Shown one piece after another: positions 28,678 through 39,605 of a stretch of 64,000 nucleotides of DNA. Every line of letters starts with the position of its first letter. The stretch's first letter is position 1. The stretch covers positions 88,530,981 to 88,594,980 of the forward strand of contig OX344762.1 of NCBI GenBank assembly GCA_947034895.1, read 5' to 3'. Under the pieces are notes generated by a model. It was given only the letters and a program-made list of their open reading frames with translations, did not search any database and was not told the DNA's origin. The position numbers and the translations under genes are program-made. The DNA is from Rhytidiadelphus loreus. Lineage: Eukaryota > Streptophyta > Bryopsida > Hypnales > Hylocomiaceae.

Positions 28678-31600
28678 TGGAAGGCTGAATCTTTAGCCCC
28701 AAACCGGTAGGGGCAAAGCCAGACTCAAATCATGTAAGGGATATTACACTATGCAAATGAACCCCCCTCAAAGCAAAATAAAGCAACTTAAGCAAGAGAA
28801 ACAAAATTTAAAACCAACCAGATTCACAAAGTTAAGGAAATTTTCCAAATGAAAATTGACAATGACGGCGATGCTACCGGGAGGAAAATGAAGCTATAGG
28901 AAATAGTCAAATAGATTGGAAATTTTTTCCACCTTTCGGCACACTTCTAGACAAATTTCAAGAAAATCGAGGTAGGTGAAAATATGTAGGAAATCCACCG
29001 ATTTTCCTACAAAACTTTCCAAACTGTGGAGGATATGTCCCTTTATAGATGAAATTATGTATATAATTGAACTTGTAATAAACAACACTCTCTAAAGTAA
29101 TATTGATTGTTGGTCACGACATGGGTTGCATATAAATGTCATGAATGCAAATGACCCTTCCTTAATGTAGTAACCTCTCTAATGTAATATGTCAAATTGG
29201 TTCGGGCCCTGCTCTTTATAGAAGTTCTTTTGTATAAGGAGCGATGTGTATGTTGCCCTTCACTAGTAGAAAATCTAAAATTTCTGTTGTTTGGTCACGT
29301 TGATTTGGGTTAATTTTCTACTGATTTTAACAAAAATTTATTGAAATACTAGTGTTTTCAAAGATAGATTCCACAATCCTAATTTAATTCAATTTTTTTT
29401 CAAAATTAATTAAATATCAATATCTAATATGGCATTGTCTCAACCATGTCAAACTAAATGTGGTAGAGTTCCTAGAGTTCTGAAACTTGTACTCTTCCAA
29501 AGCCCTCAAATTTCATCTAATGAGAATTTCACCTAATGAAGTTCATCAACTATTTGTTCCAACTAATCAATACACAACTTGTAGAATATTTTTATTTAGG
29601 CTTACCACTCAGTGACTAAGTTTGAAAATTCATTGAAATGAAGAGGGTTTTTTAGCTTTAAAACTTGGAAAGATAACTTGACAAACTACATGAAAAAAAT
29701 TTGGAATTTCAAAAAAATAAATTTGGAAATCTAATCAACCCTTGAAGTTGGGTAGTGACCATAAGATGGTTGATTGGGTTTTTAGGGGTTAACCTTGACA
29801 AGCTAAAAAACTTCAGAAGACAAAATGATTGAACCCAATTAATAGAAAAAGAATGCAAAAATCTGAAATCTAATTCTTTTAACTTTTTGTCTTGTAGGAT
29901 ATAGTATACTTACATCTTTTATTCATTCCATTTATATTATTCATGTGCAATTTATGAAAAGCCTTGTTTTGGGGGCAATCAAGGCACCTTCATGAAAAAA
30001 TTATATATAGGATTCGATTTTGATCTTTATTTTCACAATCTTTCAAAATAAAAATGCCCTTAGGGTATAGATTACTTGATACATCAATCTCACCATTAGC
30101 ATTGACATGCTACAATTCCATTTTAGAATCATTAAAAATTTAATGAATTTTTCCTTCCATATGGTATTGACTTCTACTTAATAAGTATTTTTAGAATGAT
30201 AATTACTAAAAAAAAATTGAAATTTCTTTCGTAAATTTTTAAATTGATTCTCCACCATTAAGATTTAAACTTCAAAAGTATGTAGTGCAAAAACTTTAAG
30301 TTAAGGGGATTCAAAGTTTGAGAACCTAATAAAGCAAGGTACAAAAAAATCTTTTCTTTTTACTTTGAACATTAATATCTTTCAATCTACACGGTCAAAG
30401 TACTAAATGTTTTTTCCATGCATTCTCATACAAGTCTAATGCAAGATTCATGTGGTTGAATATGCAAAAAGAAATTATTTTTCATCATGACTCTTTAGTT
30501 TTGAAATATTTTTTGGTAAAACAATCATGAACTTGTACGGGTTAAAAGCTAATGTCAACATGTAGTCATGTTGAGAACTCAAGAATGCCTATGAGAATTG
30601 TTGGCACACCGACATGTGCATAGCGGACTACAAATTGCACTTCTTTGAAGTGAGAGAGAAGGCACCAATTTTAATGCCATCTTCTAGCTTCTCATTTCCA
30701 CAAACATCATTTATAGAATGGGACCAAAATCATGACAACAAACAAGGATGAGCAAGCATCATAAGAGAGTAGGAATGTTGGAGCAACACAAATAAGAGAG
30801 AATACCATAGAAGGCAACGGAAGGGATTAACTCTAGAAGGATGCAACCCCCATAACTAAAGTAGTCACCAAAATGCTCTGATTATTGAACCAATACTTAG
30901 GCACTTGCATTCTTTGTTTCTATAGTGAACAATGAAGTCATCCATCAAACACTTTTGGTCATTGAGCGTCCTTCAAGGATTAAAAACCACATTGAAGAGG
31001 AGATGGTGTACAGATATATGCCTAATAAGTGTCCATGGGGACTTAGACATGATGGTGATATGAGACCGAAGTTATTAGTAATATTTAAACAATGCCATAA
31101 ATTATACTAGTACCATAAATTTATCAATGTACTTGCTCTTGTCATTTATGCCTTGAAATAACAAGAGCACGTTCATTGAAACCACTCATAGTACCAACAT
31201 TGCTTATGGGCCGTATTTCTACTTTAGCTTGAATATTTTGCCCCAAAACCAATGAGCAGGGCTCCACATTAACATGATCATTTCCAAGTATATTGAGATG
31301 TTTACCATTGGTATGGAGTATAAATCCCAATTTATTGAGATTATACATAGTAAATGGATGTAAACACATGTAGGGTAAATGTTTTATGAATATCACTCAT
31401 GGACTAAAAGGTTTGGCTTATCTAATTGAAAAGTGTTTTTTTTCTATTATTAGTGATGTGACTAGCATGAGTATATAGAGATGGGAGGAAATGGAACACA
31501 TGTAAACAATGAAGATTTTATGTCTAGATTATTTGTTGGCCATAAATTATTGTGTCTAAAAGCTCCAAATCTACACTCTTCTCTTTTCTTGAGACTATGA

Positions 31601-31685
31601 GGAGTCAAGGGTTTTAAATGTTGTGGACTTTGCAACTAATGTGGCCTTCGTCTTTATCACCAAGATTTACATATTAGTAGGTGTC
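28678..31685. other. AT-rich intergenic DNA
   Basis: No gene seen. A CACTAGTAGAAAA motif at about 29262 is a single CACTA end. TTTAGGGGTTAA at 29781-29792 and ACGGGTTAA at about 30537 look like ends of diverged A-type elements; 30360-30540 resembles the right third of A elements. Confidence 0.45.
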
Positions 31686-32149
31686 AAACACTACAACAAT
31701 GGCAGTGTTTTATGACTGCAAAAATATAACTGAGGATGACTGGCGACTACTCGCAGTCATATTCTTGGAGGTCAATACCTTGGGGAGAGATATGACTGCA
31801 AAATATGACTGCCAGTCGTTTTCGGATCTTGTACTTCACGAGCGTATATTATACGTCCGTTGGGAACACCAAAGTATTTCATAGGGAACGGTAGGGAACT
31901 CGTTTGAGAACATTGAGTTATATTATTAGTCATATTTTCATGGTAGTAATATTTTTTTGTTTTTGGGCAACCTAAAAAAAACATGGGCAATCAAAAAAAA
32001 TATAGACAAGCCATTGTTTAACATTTTGAAACCTAATCACCACTTTTTAAGGGTTTTGAAACCCTAACTGTCATTTTTATAGGGTTTTGAAATCCTAGCC
32101 ACTACTTCTTTTGACTCTTCTTCCTTACCTTTTGTTGTCTCTTGTCTCT

Positions 32150-32420
32150 TTGAGTTCACTCTTGTTTCTTAGTTGTTGTGTTTTGTTGCATTTTGAGTTC
32201 ACTCTTGTTTCTTAATTGTTGTGTTTTGTTGCATCTTGAGTTACTCTTGTTTCTTAATTGTTGTGTTTTGTTGCATCTTGAGTTACTCTTGTTTCTTAAT
32301 TGTTGTATTTTGTTGCATCTTGAATTCACTATTACTTCTTAGTTGTTGTCTTTTGTTGCATCTTGAGTTACTCTTACTTCTTAGAGTTGTTGTCTTTTGT
32401 TGCATCTTCACTCTTGCTTC
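32150..32420. repeat. Pyrimidine-rich 42-44-bp tandem repeat
   Basis: About six degenerate units around CTTGTTTCTTAATTGTTGTG + TTTTGTTGCATCTTGAGTTA inside the CACTA element; T/C/G strand bias continues to about 32700. Leu/Cys/Ser-rich ORFs here are artefacts. Confidence 0.7.
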
Positions 32421-33199
32421 TTGTTTTTTTCTTCTTGCATCTTAATTCTTTCTTCTTATTATTTCTTTTTTCTTACTTTTTGTTCTCTTTTTTTGTTTCT
32501 TGTTTCTTTTTGTTGCATCTCAATTCTTTTTTGTTGTTTCTTGTTACCTCTTAGTAGTTGCTCCTTATCGTTTCTTGTGCATCTTAACTTGTATTTATTG
32601 TTATCTTTTAGCACTTGTTGCCTTTTTTCTTCTTGTTCCTTGCATCACCATTGTTTTTCTTCTTACCCTAAATTTGTATTACATATTTTCTATTGTTGTA
32701 AACTTTTGAAGATTGAGCTTTGTTGTATGTTCATTAAAAATTAACCTCCTATTTCTTTAATTGTATATGCAGGCAACAAAATTGGAACAAAGTCGTTGGA
32801 GGCTACTTGCAACTCACTTCACATTATTTTAAGAAATATAGTTTCTATTGACTTGTGTAAATAATTCATTGTGATATACATATTTTGTATTTGTGACTAA
32901 TAAATTATAAATGTCATTGAAAGGAGTTACATTCCTTCTTATATATTCCCTCTGCAATATAATTGTTTCTTGTATATCTTTAAAATCATTTGTATTTGTT
33001 TTTAACTACATGAAATCTTTTATTTAATTGTTAAATCATTTTAATGTATGATTGCAAATATGCTTAGGTATCCTACAACTGTTGTATGATTTGTTCAATT
33101 CATAGTTCAAAATACATATCAATAAAAAAATGACTACTTGGAGTTACAAAATGATTATAATAATTTCCAAAAAATGACTAGGTGCTCTCAATATGACTG

Positions 33200-33775
33200 A
33201 AAAATATGACTGAGAAGAGTTGTTTTACAAATCATCAAAAAATATGACTCACCGCAGTCATATTCCACGTCATCAAAAAATATGACTCAATACAGTTATA
33301 TTCCACAAAATATGACTGTCCACAAAATATGATTGACTACAGTCATATTCCACGTCATCAAAAAATATGATTCAACGCAGTCATATTCCACAAAATATGA
33401 TTGACCACAGTCATATTCCACGTCATTAAAAAATATGACTCAACGTAGTCATATTCCACAAAATATGACTGACCACAGTCATATTCCACGTCATCAAAAA
33501 ATATGACTCAACGTAGTCATATTCCACAAAATATGACTGAGTAGTCATATTCCACGTTATCAAAAAATATGACTCAACGTAGTCATATTCTACAAAATAT
33601 GACTGAGCAGTCATATTCCACGTCATCATAAAATATGACTGAGCAGTCATATTCCACGTTATCAAAAAATATGACTCAACGCAGTTATATTCTACAAAAT
33701 ATGACTGAGCAGTCATATTCCACGTCATCAAAAAATATGACTCAATGCAGTCATATTCCATGTAGGATTTTCTCA
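33200..33775. repeat. Subterminal AATATGACT array of the CACTA element
   Basis: About ten direct repeats of roughly 45-75 bp built from CAAAAAATATGACTCAACG and CAGTCATATTCCACGTCATC, each a small palindrome (AATATGACTG...CAGTCATATT). Acts presumably as transposase-binding repeats. Confidence 0.75.
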
Positions 33776-34645
33776 TTTACCCGGGCAACTCAAGAAAAAG
33801 TCAAAGAAAGTCAAAATATACGCCTTGTTGGCATACTATGGTTAATTATGGATATTTATACCCCTCAACTTATATAACTGCCAATATGACTAATGTCTGA
33901 AGTGACTACTTCTAAACAACTGCTGCAGTCATATTCCGAGTCATCTATAGTGATTTCTGCGCCAGTTATATTTTTTGATTTTACGACTAACCGCAGTTGG
34001 TTTTTTGCAGTCATAAAACACTGCTTTTGTTGTAGTGAAAGTTAGAATTTGAAGCACAAGATTAAATTTTTGGTTAACTCAAGTGAGAAACTTGGAAACA
34101 AACTTTGATACCCCTTTATCACATGAGAAAACTTAGGAGGAAACAAGGTAGCTACAATAAAAAAAACCAACAAAAAGAGATTCACAAATTTTGAAGGATC
34201 TCAAAATTGATCTACTTTGCCTACATTTTGAGAAAATCCAAAAACTTTATTATTCATGGTAATATGGTTTGTTGGCCTTGCCAATGCATGTAAACTTTTT
34301 AAACATCCAAATACAAATTGTGGACTAATTATGGACTAATTATATAAATTCTAGACTTTTTGAACATCTAAATATTTTTTAAATTTAGAATACAAATTAT
34401 AGACTAAAATATGAAAAGATATACACTATTGGATTGATAATTCAATAATTTGCATCTTTCATTTAGATATCATTTTGACATCAAAACCTTATCATGCTCA
34501 CATACACAAGTAGAATAGTTTATCATTTACTAGCTTTTGAGATATGTAGGATGTGTAATAATTATTCAAGTTGGAAGTGTTATTTATCATTGAATCCAAC
34601 TTCTCATGAATACAAAAATTTTGTCATCTTTATATACAATATACC

Positions 34646-35578
34646 TTAACCCCTAAAGTCCCAAGGCCATTTTTCTGTCAAAAACCACTCAAAACTGCCA
34701 TTTCTACTGCGTTAGTCCAAAAAAACAAAAAAAAATACTTTTTTTGGAACTGAACCGTAGGATCTTAAACTTTACTTGTTTTAGATCATGTGGTAAAAAT
34801 TTCATGAAGTTTGACCGTACAGATTGAGAGATATGAGCATTCAAAGTTGAAAAAACAAGTTTTTCTGAACACTGGACTGCAATTTTAGATGACTTTGATC
34901 TCTATTTGTAGAAAAAAATTACACTGTGGAGTTTGAATTTAAAATTTATTGTGTTGAAGAATTGAGTTGGGAGTCTAGGAAAAAAAATTCAAAAAATAAA
35001 AACCTCATTTTCATACTTCAAAAAATTGTCAAGTAGATGTAGGTCCAAGATTGAAAGAAAAACTAAATTGTTAATAGCTCTCAGATGGGATTGAAATACA
35101 ATAATCCCAACGGTGAGATTGTTCTAACAAGCAAATTTAACCTTTTCAAAAAAAAAATTTGAAAAAATTTGAAAATTGCATTCTGAAATGAATCCTACAA
35201 GTTTTTTTTTCCAAAAAGATGCTTAGATTGCCCGAAAAATAAGATTGTTCATAACTTTCACATCACTAATCAAAGTGGAATGAATCAAAGCTTCAGATGT
35301 AGACAAAAACATTATCTTTGAGAAGAAAAATTTTAAAAAAATTATTTTGAATTTTTGCAATATTTTTTGTGCTGCCCGCCGAGTTCAGTTTCAGGCTTTT
35401 TGTGGTATAACTTTTGCTTCCGGGCACCGATTGAAATAAAAATTATATTCCCACAAAGCTTATCAGATTTTCTATCTTCAAAAAAAGTTTCAAAAAATTA
35501 GGATAAAATTTCAGCCCATAGGAACCTGCCCGAATTCCAAATTGTCCCCCGAGGGGACAATGGGACTTTAGGGGTTAA
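34646..35578. mobile_element. TTAA-flanked element A3, 933 bp
   Basis: TTAACCCCTAAAGTCCC at the left and GGGACTTTAGGGGTTAA at the right. Same length and overall arrangement as A2 and A4, but a diverged interior. No ORF. Confidence 0.75.
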
Positions 35579-36139
35579 TCTATGCACCTTCTATGTCAAA
35601 TACACAAAAAGCTCTCTTCTCTCCACACAAAAATGTTCAAAATTGAACTTCACAAACTTTAAGAGTTAAAGATTATAAATGTTGTGATCCCTAAAACTAA
35701 CATGGCCTTTCCTATAAGGTAGCCATATCTATATCCAAATACCTACCAAATAGTATGCCCTAAAAAATCTTGAAAATAAGTAGACACTCAATTCAAGATG
35801 TATATGAAAAACAAATCAAAATTAGGGCATGGTTCTTAGAAACCTACTACTTAAATTAGACTTTCAAAAATCATATTAAATTAATTCATATGATATCCAA
35901 AAAGTCAATGTACAACAAAGTGTTTTGGAATCTTTTCAAATTTGCCAATAAGATCGAAAAGCATTTTTGACAATTTAATTTAACAAAAACAAAAGTCTCA
36001 AGTTCTATAACTTTCAACCTTACTTGCATGGAATTGAAAACATCGTGAAACTCAACCAAGGCAATTTCCACCCTAAGAAAATTAAAAAATCTTTTCCAAT
36101 TCCAATACAATATAGAAGTTTATTCTTTACTTAAACCTC

Positions 36140-36370
36140 ACTTGGAGTTCTCTCCTTACTACACTCAAACCTCTTAAATTTGATTATCTCTACCCATAAC
36201 ATTGTTTACCAATGAATCTAGGGTCCTTTTTTCATCCTTGAAAATGAACAAAATTGTCTCCTATGGCTCCTCAACCAACTTGAATTAACTAATAAGTCCC
36301 TCTTAGGTATTTAGCAAAGCATAATACCTTCCTAGCATGGAGAGGATTAGAGAACCATTGCTTAGTTACA
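36140..36370. repeat. Extra copy of the 41.0-41.2 kb intergenic segment
   Basis: Aligns directly with 41020-41210 (shared GTTTACC.CAATGAA and ATTTAGCAAAGCATAATA-like words). Together with the reductase gene between them this suggests remains of another duplication event. Confidence 0.55.
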
Positions 36371-36378
36371 TAATGAAA

Positions 36379-37310
36379 TTAACCCTTAAAGGACCATCAC
36401 TGTACTTTCACCAAAAACGCTCCAAAACTGCCATTTCTAGTACAAGTACCAAAATTTTGAAAAAACCCTTTTTCTGAAATATCTAACCGTAGGATCTTGT
36501 ATTATATAGTATCAAAAACATGTGGTAAAATTTTCAGACATTTCCACCGAGTGGATTGCAAGATATAAGCATTCAAATTAACTAAAATCATTTTTTTGAC
36601 CCTGCAAAAAGCAGGGCAGCTGCACTTCACAAGCTCACATTTCTATGAAAAAATGACCTAAATGGTGGTGCTTCTTTGGATTTGTTTTCCTAGACAAGTT
36701 GACCACATGCTTGAAAATTTTCAGATCATTTGAAATAGTACAACATATAAGAAAAAAATAGTAAGTAGGAAGTAATAGAGAATGATTAAAAATACTAAAT
36801 TATTTACAATTTAAATATGGAATTGAAAATTTCCAATCCCAATGGTTGAAATGTTTTAATAATGTATCTACATCCTACGATTTTTTTTTGTCCAAAAATA
36901 TTGAAAATTGGGTAAAATAAAGGATTTCAAAGTTTATTTTAGAGTAGGAAAGCCAAAACTGCCCGCAAACAAAAAATCCTCATAACTTTTGATTCATTGA
37001 TCAAAATGGAATAATTCAAAGCTTTTCGTGTATATAAAACTCTAGAAAATCAATTCCAAATTTTTGTTTCTGGAAAAAGTGATTTTTTCTGATCTGCCTG
37101 AACTGCCCAGTTGGGAAAAAAAATAACATATTAGGCTATAACTTTTGACTCGTATTTCCAAATGTCATGAAATTTGGTGCATATGAAAGATCTTCCTCGC
37201 CCCCACATTCTATTAAAATTTCAGCCCCAAATATGAAAATCTCCGCTCGTAGGTACCTGCCCAAAAAATTTGTACAGCCAAAAAACACAGTCTGGTCCTT
37301 TAGGGGTTAA
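36379..37310 (+). mobile_element. TTAA-flanked element A4, 932 bp
   Basis: TTAACCCTTAAAGGACC at the left, GGTCCTTTAGGGGTTAA at the right. Interior collinear with A5 and in reverse with A2. Ends about 370 bp from the stop codon of reductase copy 2. Confidence 0.75.
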
Positions 37311-37683
37311 TCATACTCTTGAAGCAATCATAACATAGAGGTACATTTTTCTCTCTCCAATGTACCAACACTATATATTTCAGGAAGTGGTTGCTTTTAG
37401 TAACCAACTAACCACTATGATTCAACTTCAAAAATTTGTAACTACTTCCGCAAAGGTCCAAAAAATATGAAATAACTTGAGTTAAATGCCAATTCCATTT
37501 TCCTTCCTACAAATTTTTTATAAAATCTGCTTCATAGAGTTTACCTTCCCCAAAAGGAAATCAGCTCTTAAATGATCCCTTTAAAAAAACAGACTACCTT
37601 ATCTTCCACACTTGCCACACTCTCATTGCTCCTAGCACACTTAACTCACATTCAAACTATTTGACCTAGTTTGGGGACCGCTT
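37311..37683. other. 3' flank of reductase copy 2
   Basis: AT-rich, no gene. A polyadenylation site is expected here but none can be fixed. Confidence 0.4.
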
Positions 37684-39605
37684 TCAGGGGGTGGACAGCA
37701 ACACTTTGCCCGCTCCTCCAGCTCCTGCATTCGCTTTTTGAAACGCCTCCTCAATATCCTCCATCGCCACCTTCACCCCGCCCACTTCCGGCAACACCTT
37801 CGTCTTCACAAGCTTCCCAACTTCCTCCGCGAACAAGTTGCGCTTGGCCTCCCAGGTGCGCAGCAACCCCCACCCGGTGAGCTTGACGCCGCGGAAGAGG
37901 TCCGGCAACGACGCCGACCCGTCGAATGTCCCGCTCATCGACCCGAACACGACCACGGTGCCGTCGTCACGCACGCTCGCGCACACGGGCTTCGTCGCGG
38001 CTCCGCCCACGCAGTCCAGACCTGCGTACGCGCCGAGGTTGTTTGTGATCGACTTCACGCGGGTGACAATGTCCTCGTCGATGGTGCAAATCACCTCGTC
38101 CGCGCCCAAAGCCTTCAGCTCGGAAACCTGCAAAGAGAAGGCAGGATGTCGATGTTATATAGGGACAGTGGCGACACATTGCAAGAAAGTCGTGGGCAAA
38201 ATGCAATGAGGGATCCAGGTTGCAATGTAATTAGGGACCCAGATCCCATTAGCTGTAATAAGGGACGTCAGGAAATTCTCAGAATTCAAAAAAGTTCCAT
38301 AAATTCAGAAGAGTCCCAACATTCAGAAGAGTCCCGACATCCAGCTTCCTCTATAGTTGCTGCCAAACAAGAAAGATACTACGCGAATTTGCCGAAATTG
38401 GTAGAATTCTTGGAGGGTTTAGGTTGAAATTGCATGAAGAGAGGGAATGTTGACCTGTTCCTTTCGGCGGACCACGTTGATGGTTTTGATGCCGAAGTAG
38501 TGCTTTGCGAGAGTGATCACGTAGCGTCCCAGGACCGATGCGGCGGCTGTTTGGAGAAGATACTCGCCTTTGGGGATTTGCAGATCCTCCACGAGCCCGA
38601 AGGCTGTCCAGGGGTTGATCACGAACTGCGCGGCGGTTTCGTCGGAGACGGAGTCCGGGACGGGCCACACGTAATCTTCGGCGATGGTGATGTACTCCTG
38701 CCAGGATCCGCTGCCCTGCTCGCCGTGGTGGAGCAGAAATGGCACTACGCGTTGGCCCAGTTTGAGCTTTGTCACGCCTTTGCCCACCTGCATTCATGCT
38801 TGGATTCAGTGAATTGGTCGCATTCTCGGGTAACAGAGTTCAAGACATGTGCTCCAGGAATGATGCAATGAACTATGCCGACATCCCCATTGGGTGTATT
38901 ACTGTAATAATCAAGACTTCCAGAGCGAGATTTCCTTGTTTTTTTTCCCATTTGGACACTATGCAATTTTTCGCCCTCGAACCTCATCCCAGAAATTGCA
39001 ATCCTCAGCCGAAAGTTCGCAATTTGGATAAGAGAATTGCCTTTTATTGCGGAGCTGAAAGCTCGCACTTTGACACCCCAAATAGTTCTTCGAATTCTCA
39101 AGACAGGCTAGGGATCAGGCAATTTCTTTTGCACAGGTATTTTCTGAAGAACTATTATAAACTGAACTCTCCAGAGGGCTACTGTACCTAGAAAACCAAA
39201 GAATGCACATGAAAACGCATTCGACTGAACCTACTCGTATTTTCTTACAAGGAATGCATACTAGGTCAGATGAATCGGGGTAAGAAATCATGCATTCAAT
39301 CGACTCAAACCAGCAAGTCGTAGCTAGTTCAGTTACATTAACGACTTTTGACTCCCCAGCAAAGACTCAATTCCAAGGTTCACATGAGGCCTTACCGAGT
39401 GCACAATGCCGAATCCTTCGTATCCCGGAACAACGGGCTTCCCGAGTTGCTGATACACAATGGGTGCAAAAATGGGGTCCATGATATTCAGAGGCCGCAA
39501 GGTGATGTGCACCACCACCTGCCCAGGTTGTGGTTCCGGCACTGGTAAACCCGTGACCAGCTCATACTTCTTCGTGTCACCCTTGTACACAATTGCTTTC
39601 GCCAT
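37684..39605 (-). CDS. Enoyl/quinone reductase (MECR-like, MDR superfamily), copy 2, complete
   Basis: Complete three-exon gene: exon 1 39605-39396, exon 2 38787-38455, exon 3 38127-37684 (TGA at 37684-37686). Introns are 608 and 327 nt, all GT-AG and phase 0. The 328-aa product is a usual length for 2-enoyl-thioester / NADPH:quinone reductases without zinc. Residues 1-110 are GroES-like (PGYEGFGIVHS near 60-70). Residues about 151-165 (AAASVLGRYVITLAK) form the nucleotide-binding loop. Arg177-Arg178 in NVVRR suit the NADPH phosphate, followed by LKALGADEVI and GLDCVGG (217-223). Tyr51 sits where the catalytic Tyr of mitochondrial enoyl reductases would fall, but I cannot align it for certain. 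No organelle transit peptide is obvious. Exon 3 is strikingly GC-rich compared with the AT-rich DNA around it. Same orientation and order relative to an AKR gene as copy 1. The exact substrate cannot be read from sequence. Confidence 0.9.

Larger units (their letters stand above)
31689..34037. mobile_element. CACTA transposon, 2349 bp, with AAA target duplication
   Basis: Termini CACTACAACAATGGCAGTG and its inverted partner ending TTTTGTTGTAGTG, with AAA directly outside both (31686-31688 and 34038-34040). Multiple TATGACTG/CAGTCATA words lie in both subterminal regions, as expected for transposase binding sites of En/Spm-type elements. The interior has a pyrimidine-rich tandem repeat and no transposase, so it is non-autonomous. 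Confidence 0.85.

Noticed and set aside
32221..32744. Leu/Cys/Ser-rich ORFs that look like membrane proteins
   Set aside because: Produced by a T/C-rich tandem repeat; three overlapping frames are open at once.
33426..33776. 116-aa ORF of repeated SYFVEYDCVESYFL-like units
   Set aside because: Lies wholly within the CACTA subterminal AATATGACT array; the peptide periodicity is that of the DNA repeat.
33200..33780. CRISPR-like array of short repeats
   Set aside because: Repeats are palindromic with variable spacing, no unique spacers, and belong to an eukaryotic CACTA transposon.
38434..38871. 145-aa plus-strand ORF and its twin at 4-642
   Set aside because: Antisense of exon 2 of the reductase gene; the opposite strand has the conserved domain and splice sites.
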